DNA of 51,669 nucleotides, taken from the NCBI GenBank assembly GCA_025459355.1, contig JALOQS010000009.1:1-51669 (forward strand), in the 5' to 3' direction. Shown in pieces: positions 25,432 to 33,194 of the stretch. A program made the position numbers and the translations under genes. Source of the DNA: Pirellula sp. (lineage in GTDB: Bacteria > Planctomycetota > Planctomycetia > Pirellulales > Pirellulaceae). The notes beneath the pieces are model-generated. The model had not been told where the DNA came from and made no database searches. It saw only the letters and a program-made list of their open reading frames with translations. Numbering within the stretch: position 1 is the first letter of the stretch; the number at the start of each line of letters is the position of its first letter.

Positions 25432-27282
25432 CTATTCCTCGTCGACCGTTTTCGTTCTTCCGAAGGCAAAATCGAATTCGCTAAGTGCCGGCACCATCAT
25501 CGCTGCGGTGGCAAAGGCATAAGAAACAGAAACCGTTAGAAACACCGTTAGCTCTTGATCGCGAAGCAAGAAACTGGTGATCGCAAAAAAGGTCAAGAAC
25601 GGGAGCAAGAATGAACTCGCCGTTATCGCCGGAGACGGATTGCGACTTCCCAATGCCATGTAAAGCCCAGTACCTCCACCGAGAATGATGAACAAGAAAG
25701 GAGCAAGCTGTCGGCCAAACGATCCGCGAAACATCAACATGATCAACATGCAAACCGCGATCCCCAAAAACAGAAAGAATACAGTCCCCAAACTGGTCCC
25801 AATGGCAACGCGACTTTGCGAGTAAATCATTCCGCAGTGGATGCCCAACATCGTCACGAACAATACCATGACGATCAATGTTAAAACGGTAAAGACGAGA
25901 TTCTCAGTCCCTAGCCCTCCTCCCCACCACAGAAACACACATAGTGCCATCGGTGCCAGAACCATCTCCTTGGTAACGTATAACACTCCCAAAAGCTTCC
26001 CGAGCAGAAACGACGGTGGTGTTATCTCGGTAACCAGCAACAGATCTAGTGCTCCTCCGTCACGCTCGTTGGTAATGGAATTGACGGCGAGTGCGTTTAC
26101 GATGATGAGCGAAAGCACTATGAATGGAGCAAGCAAAGAAACGGTTTCCGGTACAAGCTTTTCTTGAAACGATGTGATCTCGTATGCCACTCCGCTTGCC
26201 ATCGTGCGTTGAAGCCCAAACGCGACAATTAACGCGAACAACAAATAGGCGAATCGCACAAACACTACTTTGCGACCATACGCCCAAGTTCTCATTTCTC
26301 GCCAAAGAACTGGGTTGTTCCATACCTTGCGAGCCGGCCGACTCTTCCACGCTTTGACCTGCCTCCTCTGAGCCATGTCAGTCGAAGCCTTCGCGTTATC
26401 CGACGTCGAAACGGATGCAATCGATTCTCCTATGAAGTTCTCTCTCGGAATATCCTCGTCAGCTTGGGATGCGACTGGACGTCGTTCTCGCGACGGGTTC
26501 CAAACTCGTAGCAACCCAATGGAAAGAGCTGTTGAAGCGATACCAATCAACAGCACAACTCCCCCCGATAAAAGTGCATTCCCCCCTGGCAGATCGAGAG
26601 ACAGTATCGGTTTGCTCGGCAACGGTTGTGTCACCTCGATAATCGCACGCAGCGGACTAATCAAACTGGCCCATTCCGCTGGAACCCAGAAAATCAATCC
26701 CGAGGCCACAACCTCTCCGAGCGCCAACCAAAACGCTAACAACAACGTTGTCACAGCCAGCGCCTGAAACGTCTTCTCTCTCCAAAACGCGAGCGTTGCG
26801 CCAATGGCAGCGCAAGTTGCAAGAGTACACGCAGTGATCCATGCGGCTGCCAAAACTTGCTCCGGTGCAACGCCTCCCAGGAGCAAAACAAGAAACATCA
26901 CCGGACATGCCGCAAGAAATGCATTAAACGATGCCAACAACCCGGCGCCAATCTTTCCGATCACAACCTCGGCGTTGGTCAGAGAAGTCATCAGCAGCAA
27001 GATTATGGTCTGCTTATCCTTTTCATGACTGACGGCCGTTGTTCCTGCGAGCGCGGCTGTAAACATCAGCACGATTAGCTGAAACGGGGCAATCAGTTGA
27101 AAGATCAACACACCAAACTTGGCAAGATCGCCAGGATTTTGGACCGGCTGTATTCCGGCCATCAGTAGCCACGTCGTGCAAATGATGCCAAAGACCATCA
27201 ATGCAAAAACGACCCTCGCTACGAAGTGCCGCCCACGCCTGGGAAGTGTCGCCGTCTCTCTATGAAAAATAGGTCCTATCAT
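25432..27282 (-). CDS. ABC-2-type transporter permease, two membrane halves
   Basis: Integral membrane protein of about 616 residues. It has two blocks of hydrophobic helices (about 22-260 and 345-600) joined by a polar linker of about 80 residues containing ERRPVASQADEDIP and KAWKSRPARKVWNNPVLW. Segments such as GTTAVSHEKDKQTIILLLMT and NSITNERDGGALDLLLVT carry the cytoplasmic motif (E-x-E/D...LLLLT) of ABC-2 permeases, once per half, so it is an internal duplication or fusion. The start ATG 27282 is favoured; a TTG lies two codons earlier. No ATPase gene is adjacent, so it may use an ATPase encoded elsewhere, or be a remnant of a larger operon. Substrate unknown. Confidence 0.82.
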   Translation of the reverse strand: MIGPIFHRETATLPRRGRHFVARVVFALMVFGIICTTWLLMAGIQPVQNPGDLAKFGVLIFQLIAPFQLIVLMFTAALAGTTAVSHEKDKQTIILLLMTSLTNAEVVIGKIGAGLLASFNAFLAACPVMFLVLLLGGVAPEQVLAAAWITACTLATCAAIGATLAFWREKTFQALAVTTLLLAFWLALGEVVASGLIFWVPAEWASLISPLRAIIEVTQPLPSKPILSLDLPGGNALLSGGVVLLIGIASTALSIGLLRVWNPSRERRPVASQADEDIPRENFIGESIASVSTSDNAKASTDMAQRRQVKAWKSRPARKVWNNPVLWREMRTWAYGRKVVFVRFAYLLFALIVAFGLQRTMASGVAYEITSFQEKLVPETVSLLAPFIVLSLIIVNALAVNSITNERDGGALDLLLVTEITPPSFLLGKLLGVLYVTKEMVLAPMALCVFLWWGGGLGTENLVFTVLTLIVMVLFVTMLGIHCGMIYSQSRVAIGTSLGTVFFLFLGIAVCMLIMLMFRGSFGRQLAPFLFIILGGGTGLYMALGSRNPSPAITASSFLLPFLTFFAITSFLLRDQELTVFLTVSVSYAFATAAMMVPALSEFDFAFGRTKTVDEE

Positions 27283-27452
27283 GCCCAAAGTTTAGCTGCG
27301 ATTTGCGCTTAGTGCTATTCGTATCCGATTCTTCACAGAAAATGCCAAACTTTTGAAAAATTGTCTTGCTCATCATCAAGAATCGATCATGACCAGACTG
27401 CAAAATCGCCGACCATTATCTAGATAACCGCATTTAGAAAACCGAGGGGTCT

Positions 27453-28307
27453 ATGAGCTATCTTCGACATTGGAAATTAGCCGCCGCGCCATTTCAACAT
27501 CCACGCACAACGGACGATGTCTTCCTCGGACCCGCCATCGCCGAGGCTGCCGCTCGCTGCGAATTTGCCATCAGCCAACGCAAGCGACTGTCGTTGCTGG
27601 TCGGCCCCAGTGGTTGCGGAAAAACGGTTACCCTTTGGCGATTGGCTCAGCAGCGAATCCTAAAAACCGTCAATGAGCATCCGTGCATCGTCCCCTTTTC
27701 CGGACAATCGAACTACGACATTCTCAGCAACGCCATCCAACAGCTAGATCCTGATTCGCATCAGGAATGGGTTAACGTCGATCAGCAGCTTCTAAAGTTT
27801 TCCGAAGCTGTCTCAAGTTATCGCATCGTGGGCCACCATTCCATTTTGATCATCGACGAAGCAAACAACTTGTCGGATTCGCAATTGGAATTAGTAGGGC
27901 GAATAACGAGAATCCCAGGACTGTCGCTCATCATCGCCATCAGCGAAGAGGGGCTGGTGGATCTTCCACGAAGTCTGCTGGAGCTTGCCGACTTCCGGAT
28001 TGCCCTGCCTGCCTGGGATCTGGGATTGGTAGCCGATTATTTCGATTTTTCTATAAGTAAGGTGGGAGGCGATCCCAACATTTTTGACGCCCAGGCGATC
28101 ACACGCGTCCAAGAATTGGCTGATGGAGCGCCTCGCCGTATCGCGCAATTGGCCGATTTGGCGCTAGTTTCGGGCGCTGTAAGGCGTTTAGGGCAGATCA
28201 GTGCCGAGTTGATAGATGAGGTCTGCAACGAATTTACTTTCACGATCGGATCGAATTTTCCGATTTTCTGGGAAAGTCAGCAATTGAACCCTACGATTCT
28301 CGAGTAA
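27453..28307 (+). CDS. ExeA/TniB-like AAA ATPase
   Basis: Cytoplasmic P-loop ATPase of 284 residues. The N-terminal YLRHWKLAAAPFQHPRTT resembles the ExeA/GspA opening (Y-x-x-x-L-x-x-x-P-F). Walker A is VGPSGCGKT (about 50-58) and Walker B is SILIIDEAN (about 130-138). A sensor-like LSLIIAISEEGL and a final helical domain follow. In ExeA the ATPase is fused to a peptidoglycan-binding domain, and in TniB it serves transposition; here neither a PG-binding domain nor a transposase is present. It is therefore a stand-alone ATPase of unknown role. The downstream DUF2203 gene starts about 105 bp away. Confidence 0.82.
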   Translation: MSYLRHWKLAAAPFQHPRTTDDVFLGPAIAEAAARCEFAISQRKRLSLLVGPSGCGKTVTLWRLAQQRILKTVNEHPCIVPFSGQSNYDILSNAIQQLDPDSHQEWVNVDQQLLKFSEAVSSYRIVGHHSILIIDEANNLSDSQLELVGRITRIPGLSLIIAISEEGLVDLPRSLLELADFRIALPAWDLGLVADYFDFSISKVGGDPNIFDAQAITRVQELADGAPRRIAQLADLALVSGAVRRLGQISAELIDEVCNEFTFTIGSNFPIFWESQQLNPTILE

Positions 28308-28413
28308 GAATTGAGGTAAGGAATTGCTGTCACAGGCCCAAGTGAACTTTTCCTTTTTCTCTCATGTCGGTATTTTCAGATTTACACCAACTCGACATGG
28401 AAAGGCGCTGGCC

Positions 28414-28830
28414 ATGAGCAACTCCAAAAAAGTCTTCACAATCGATCAAGCGAGAGCGATGTTGCCATTGCTCCGGCTTATAGTGACCGATATTGCTTTG
28501 GCCCACCGAGAACTGACCGAACGAAAATCCATCATTCGCAAGGTGCAACGTCAGCACGATCGAAAACCTCGATTCCATCTTTACGGCGATGAGGTTCTTG
28601 AGATTCATGAAGAACTCAAGCAGGATGAGGCTCATCTCGAGGCCTATGTTCATGAATTGGAGCGACTCGGTGTGATTCTCCGATCAGCACATGACGGGGT
28701 CGTGGATTTTCCAACCGTCGTTGACGAACAGCCTGCATTTTATACGTGGCAAATGGATCAATCGGACGTAGTCGATTTTCACTTCGCTGATGAATCTACA
28801 GCGGATCGCAAGCCGATCGTAGCAGGCTAA
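28414..28830 (+). CDS. DUF2203 family protein
   Basis: A 138-residue protein matching DUF2203: KVFTIDQARAMLPLLRLIV at the start, a helical charged middle, then LERLGVILRSAHDGVVDFPT and the C-terminal VVDFHFADES, all typical. ATG 28414 has GGAAAGG about 10 nt upstream. The frame extends to a TTG at 28324 but the extra 30 residues do not fit the family. The function of DUF2203 is not known. Short tandem repeats of 14 bp begin at its stop codon. Confidence 0.85.
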   Translation: MSNSKKVFTIDQARAMLPLLRLIVTDIALAHRELTERKSIIRKVQRQHDRKPRFHLYGDEVLEIHEELKQDEAHLEAYVHELERLGVILRSAHDGVVDFPTVVDEQPAFYTWQMDQSDVVDFHFADESTADRKPIVAG

Positions 28831-28877
28831 CTGCTGCGGGCTGGCAACTGCAGGCTGGCAACTGCGGGTTGACTGTT
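28822..28877. repeat. 14-bp tandem units from the DUF2203 stop codon
   Basis: Four 14-bp units: gcgggctggcaact (28836-28849) and gcaggctggcaact (28850-28863) are nearly identical. A related unit precedes (28822-28835, covering the stop codon) and a degenerate one follows (28864-28877). Confidence 0.75.
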
Positions 28878-29105
28878 CTTCTTGATTTGCTCTTGGAAAG
28901 CTGGCTTGTAGGCGTGCACCTCTCTGATTCGTGGTTCGTCCATCGCTTGCCTCGTGTTGGATTGATCGTGAGCCTCAGTCTTGGCAAGCCGAATGGTGAT
29001 TCCGTGGGAGGCTAGTTCGAATTGTGTGTGTTGGGATCCATGGCTGCATGAAATTCATTAGAATGCATCATCCACATGATCTCTTCCTCTCACACTTAGA
29101 ACGAC

Positions 29106-30587
29106 ATGGCAGACGACGTTTTTTTAGCAATTGACTTGGGTGCATCCAGCGGTCGAGTCATTGCAGCGGAAGCACACGAATCGACGTTTTCTTTGCACGA
29201 AGTTCATCGATTCGAGAACCAACCGGTGTCGGTGGGTAAGCGATTGCTTTGGGATGTGTTGAGGCTTTGGAGTGAAGTGGAACGAGGTCTTGAGCTAGCG
29301 GCCCAACGGTTTGGTTCTCGAATCCGAAGCGTCGGTGCGGATACTTGGGGCGTCGACTTTGTACTGCTGGATAAAAACGACGATTTCGTAGGATCTCCAT
29401 TCTGCTACCGCGACCCGCGCACTTCGGGAATGATGGAGAAAGCGTTCGGGCACTTGAGCAAGACGCAAATCTTTCAGAACAGCGGCATCCAGTTTATGGA
29501 GATCAACACGCTTTACCAACTTTACAGCATGCGGTCCGAAGCCTCGCCCCTTCTCGACGTGGCGGATCGATTTTTCATGATGCCAGATTTCTTTCACTGG
29601 CAACTTTCGGGGGTCAAAACCAATGAGTACACGAACGCCAGCACGACCCAGATGCTAAACCCTACGACTCGCAGCTGGTCCAAAACAATCCTCGATGCAC
29701 TCGAGATTCCGAGCCGATTGTTTGTTGATCCCATCCAACCCGCCACTCAGCTCGGGCCGGTTCGAGACAAGATCCTCAAGAGAACAGGACTACCGAATGA
29801 TTGCATGGTAACGGCTCCCGCAACCCATGACACCGGCTCGGCGGTGATCGCGGTCCCTGCTAAAGATTTCTCACCTGCCAAACCTGATTGGTGTTACATC
29901 AGTTGCGGAACATGGTCGCTCATGGGAGTGGAGTTGGCCGAGCCGATCTTGGATGAACGTTGCCTGCAATTGAATTTCACCAACGAAGGTGGGGCTGAGG
30001 GGAGCGTTCGGCTACTCAAAAACATCGCAGGGCTTTGGCCGTTTCAGCAGTTAAGAGCATCTTTGCAACGAAGGGGCAAATCGCTTCCATGGGACGTCAT
30101 GGCAAGCATGGCGGAAGCCGCTCCAGCCCATCAAGCGTTTATCGATTTAGACGACCGCCGTTTTGTTGCCCCAGACGATATGCTGGACGAAATGCACAAC
30201 TACCTCCAGGGTACAGGCCAGTCCGTGGCTGACGATGCGACGATGGCTCGGGTAACCCTGGAGAGCTTAGCGATGAAGTACCGATCGTGCCTTGCTTCGC
30301 TCGAGCAATTGACGCAATCGCGAATCGATGTTATCCACATGGTTGGTGGAGGCATTCAAAATCGAATGCTTTGTCAAATGACCGCCGATGCCTGCAACCG
30401 TGTCGTGATCGCGGGCCCCGTAGAAGCGACCGCGCTCGGTAATGTTGTGGCTCAATGTATTGCGAGTGGTCGATTTCATTCGATTATGGAAGCTAGACAA
30501 TGGATGCGAAACATGCCAGACATTTGCACCTATGAGCCAAAGAATGCTAAGTCTTGGGATGATGCTTTCGCTCGCTTTGTTCGCTAG
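29106..30587 (+). CDS. rhaB: Rhamnulokinase
   Basis: FGGY-family sugar kinase of 493 residues that phosphorylates L-rhamnulose at O1 in L-rhamnose catabolism. Diagnostic stretches are FLAIDLGASSGRVIAAEA (nucleotide-binding phosphate-1 motif), VGADTWGVDFVLLD (catalytic Asp region), the FCYRDPRTSGM substrate region, YISCGTWSLMGVEL, and IHMVGGGIQNRMLCQMTADA (adenosine motif). Length is normal for RhaB. No rhaA, rhaD or rhaM is next to it in the window, so the pathway is scattered or this gene is alone. A gap of about 275 bp precedes it, with the 14-bp repeats; a strong terminator follows. Confidence 0.93.
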   Translation: MADDVFLAIDLGASSGRVIAAEAHESTFSLHEVHRFENQPVSVGKRLLWDVLRLWSEVERGLELAAQRFGSRIRSVGADTWGVDFVLLDKNDDFVGSPFCYRDPRTSGMMEKAFGHLSKTQIFQNSGIQFMEINTLYQLYSMRSEASPLLDVADRFFMMPDFFHWQLSGVKTNEYTNASTTQMLNPTTRSWSKTILDALEIPSRLFVDPIQPATQLGPVRDKILKRTGLPNDCMVTAPATHDTGSAVIAVPAKDFSPAKPDWCYISCGTWSLMGVELAEPILDERCLQLNFTNEGGAEGSVRLLKNIAGLWPFQQLRASLQRRGKSLPWDVMASMAEAAPAHQAFIDLDDRRFVAPDDMLDEMHNYLQGTGQSVADDATMARVTLESLAMKYRSCLASLEQLTQSRIDVIHMVGGGIQNRMLCQMTADACNRVVIAGPVEATALGNVVAQCIASGRFHSIMEARQWMRNMPDICTYEPKNAKSWDDAFARFVR

Positions 30588-30670
30588 AGCCCGAGGGTAG
30601 AGAGTCTGACGGGCTGGCTCGCTACGCCGCACTTCGCGTCGGAGACATGGTTCTTCTGCTAGGTAAATAA

Positions 30671-30701
30671 AAAAACAGATGCTTGTTCAGCATCTGTTTT
30701 T
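30671..30701. terminator. Bidirectional terminator between rhaB and the export gene
   Basis: A perfect 13-bp inverted repeat (aaaaacagatgct at 30671-30683 and its complement at 30689-30701) with a 5-nt loop. The outer T/A tracts serve both strands, so it can stop rhaB transcription and the convergent polysaccharide-export transcript. Confidence 0.93.
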
Positions 30702-30737
30702 GATTTGCTTTGGCTAAGACAATCGCGGTTTCCCGGA

Positions 30738-32132
30738 CTACCTCTGTTGAAGGATGGCCTGGATTCCGAAGGTGAAGAATGTTGGGATGGCGAAGTTAAC
30801 AACTTCTTCGATTGGCTTGTGACGCAGGATCAATGTGTCACCAGGCTGAATCAAAGGTCGTTCCCGAGGGTCTTGGGTTGCTCGTGCCAAGTCGACTTCG
30901 ATCGTGATTTGGCCATTGCATGGTGTCTTCCTGAGAATGAACAGCATACCTGGTGCGACCCCGCCGAACGAACCAGCCCCGAAGCCACCACCGCCACCAC
31001 GACCGACTTGCGCTCCTACACCAGCTCCCGCCATGGCCATAGCTCCGAGAACATCGAGATCGTAATCGCGAGGTATCAAGAACTCTCCGCCTGGTAGCAG
31101 TCCACCCGTGTAGAAGACTTCAGCATCTCTAGATTCGATGTAAACAACGTCGCCGTCCTCTAACAAAATATCCTCTGGTCGGAAACTCGGAATAACCCCT
31201 GGAGGTAACCGCATTGGAATCTTCACGACAGATGGATCATCTGGAAGCGGAGGAGGGCAGGAACATGGATTTGGGTTGCTGTAATAAGTCGAGTAGAACT
31301 GTTGGATGAACGAGTCTCGCTCTTGCTGTCTCACTCGACTAGCCTTAAGAATCTTAACCTCGTTCCTTGCACTCAGACCAGGCAAACCGCCTGATGCCAT
31401 GAGAGCGTGCAGTACATCGTTTTGGTATGCAGGTAACTTCACAACTTGCCCAGAGGAACTTTGGTCAGAACCTCGGAAAAAAGTCCCACGTGGGCCGAAC
31501 TGGTTCATCATCTGTTGTGCCTGTACATTAACATCTTGGCGAACAACGACTATGTCAAAAGTTCGCTCTTTCATGATGGTAACGCTGGGTTGCAGCACGG
31601 AAACATCCGGAAAAATCTTCGCATCGATATACGCTTTTCGGATTAGATCTCTAATCTGGGAGACCGTCATCCCCTTGACCTTGAGAGGCTCAATAGACGG
31701 AAGCGAAATCGTACCATCTTCTTGAACGAGGATTGGATAACCGATCGAAGGATCAAGGGTGCTTTCCTTTTCAGGAAAGTTAACCGGTGGTGGTTCCTCT
31801 GGTTGGTCAGCCTTGGTGAAAGGCAAAATACCTTGAATATAGATGCCAAGAATATCGCCTTGGTCAATTAAGTATTGACGTGGCTCTTCTTGCTTGAGCC
31901 TGGACGGATCCAGTGGCACCAAGTTACTCTTGGATTGAGTCAAGAACTGGGGTGGCAACCTTCTGGCTGGCACTCCGGAAAGTGGCTGTGTCAAGTTGGT
32001 ACAACCACTGCTGAGCCCTGCCACCAGCAAGAGCCCGGTTAAACAAGATGATCTGTTGATGCGACGCATCGAGCCTCGCAACGCAGTTAGTAGTCTCTTT
32101 TGCACTGTCGCAGGATTCCATTCCATAGACAT
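30738..32132 (-). CDS. Wza-like polysaccharide export lipoprotein
   Basis: Outer-membrane polysaccharide export protein of about 464 residues. The N-terminus has a basic region and the lipobox GLSSGC (Cys44), giving a lipid anchor. A Poly_export domain follows (YLIDQGDILGIYIQGILP... DGTISLPSIEPLKVKGMT), then SLBB-like beta-grasp repeats (DVLHALMASGGLPG..., DYDLDVLGAMAMAGAG). A Gly-rich insertion (GRGGGGGFGAGSFGG) is unusual. The final LIQPGDTLILRHKP is typical. ATG 32132 has GAGGTG about 7 nt upstream; GTG three codons earlier is less likely. It follows a small lipoprotein gene by about 100 bp on the same strand and faces the polymerase gene across the locus. It probably exports an exopolysaccharide. 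Confidence 0.88.
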   Translation of the reverse strand: MSMEWNPATVQKRLLTALRGSMRRINRSSCLTGLLLVAGLSSGCTNLTQPLSGVPARRLPPQFLTQSKSNLVPLDPSRLKQEEPRQYLIDQGDILGIYIQGILPFTKADQPEEPPPVNFPEKESTLDPSIGYPILVQEDGTISLPSIEPLKVKGMTVSQIRDLIRKAYIDAKIFPDVSVLQPSVTIMKERTFDIVVVRQDVNVQAQQMMNQFGPRGTFFRGSDQSSSGQVVKLPAYQNDVLHALMASGGLPGLSARNEVKILKASRVRQQERDSFIQQFYSTYYSNPNPCSCPPPLPDDPSVVKIPMRLPPGVIPSFRPEDILLEDGDVVYIESRDAEVFYTGGLLPGGEFLIPRDYDLDVLGAMAMAGAGVGAQVGRGGGGGFGAGSFGGVAPGMLFILRKTPCNGQITIEVDLARATQDPRERPLIQPGDTLILRHKPIEEVVNFAIPTFFTFGIQAILQQR

Positions 32133-32235
32133 TTTGGTCACCTCAGAGCCTTGATTGGGCTGTTATGTATATTGATTTGAGCTGTTAGCTTGAGCATCGC
32201 TCAGCAACTGAGAATTGAATCAGGAATAAACCAAT

Positions 32236-32862
32236 CTACTTGGATTCCACGTCCGTGACTGTCACGGTAATGTCCGATGGAGATTCGCTTTGCAAAGAGA
32301 AATCGCCGGGAATAGGTGCACCACCCGACATATTCACCCCTGGCTGCAATCCATACGGATTGGGAACCGCGTCCGGCGGAACGGGATACATCCCTTGATA
32401 TGCGGGATCCATCAAGCCGTGCTGAGCATACTGATGCTGAATGTTCGCCGACGTTTGGACTTGGTAGTAATTGCCGATTCCGTCTTCTTCGGCAGCTCTC
32501 GCACCGTGAGGATAGCCGGCAAACCATGCCGCGACTCTCGCTTGGCCTTCACAAGACTGGTACTTCCAACCCCAGTACTCTCGAGGTGGAAATATTGGAA
32601 CGCATCCCGTACCGCCGTCCGCGACGTCCATGTATCCCGCTTTGAATCCCTTGGAGAAGTCTCGAAGGTGCGGCTGATTCGTAAAGCACTCGAATCGCGA
32701 ATTCCACGCGTTCTTAGCAGCCCAGGCATTGCGATCCCGAAGCCTTTTCTCGTTCCAGTAATTTCCGATTCCCAGACCTGTATAAAGTGTCTGGCAACCA
32801 CTGACGGGCAAGAGAACCGCCGCGAGCAGTGCTAACAATAAGCGTCGTTTAACGGGTCTCAT
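32236..32862 (-). CDS. Small lipoprotein near polysaccharide export gene
   Basis: Protein of about 208 residues with a type II signal: RRLLLALLAAVLLPVSGC (lipobox VSGC). The mature part is rich in Trp, Tyr and Gly (NYWNEKRLRDRNAWAAKNAW, FKAGYMDVADGGTGC, PPREYWGWKYQSCEGQ), with Pro/Gly/Met-rich repeats near the C-terminus. The family is unknown to me, but proteins with FxxGYxDxxxGGxGCxP-like segments recur in planctomycetes next to export genes (memory). ATG 32862 has AGGG upstream; alternative ATG is at 32913. It precedes the Wza-like gene on the same strand, suggesting an accessory role in export (inference). Confidence 0.7.
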   Translation of the reverse strand: MRPVKRRLLLALLAAVLLPVSGCQTLYTGLGIGNYWNEKRLRDRNAWAAKNAWNSRFECFTNQPHLRDFSKGFKAGYMDVADGGTGCVPIFPPREYWGWKYQSCEGQARVAAWFAGYPHGARAAEEDGIGNYYQVQTSANIQHQYAQHGLMDPAYQGMYPVPPDAVPNPYGLQPGVNMSGGAPIPGDFSLQSESPSDITVTVTDVESK

Positions 32863-33194
32863 CACTGACCCTTTACTCGAGAACGTTCTTGGTTCTCTCC
32901 ATGTGACCGACATTCGGATGCCCCCTAATTTCGATACAAGCAGTGAGGCACTTAGAATTCCGAATAGAATATCTCCCCCCACTCATTTTTAGATATCGAC
33001 GGGGGCCATGTTTGAGTTTAGCGAATTTGACAACGATTCAATTAATGCCATTCGTAACCAAGGTAGCGAAGGCGCGGGTTGAAAGCTTTTTTCCCTAGCT
33101 AACGCTTTTTTCTAGCCCGGTTTATCCCTAGCCTAAAGTTTTTGCATGACGCTCCGAGCTTTGTCGCTAAACTAGGAGGTCTGAAAGAGAGCTC

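Noticed and set aside
33027-33032. Perfect TTGACA upstream of the polymerase gene
   Set aside because: No -10-like hexamer lies at 16-18 bp, so I do not call a promoter.
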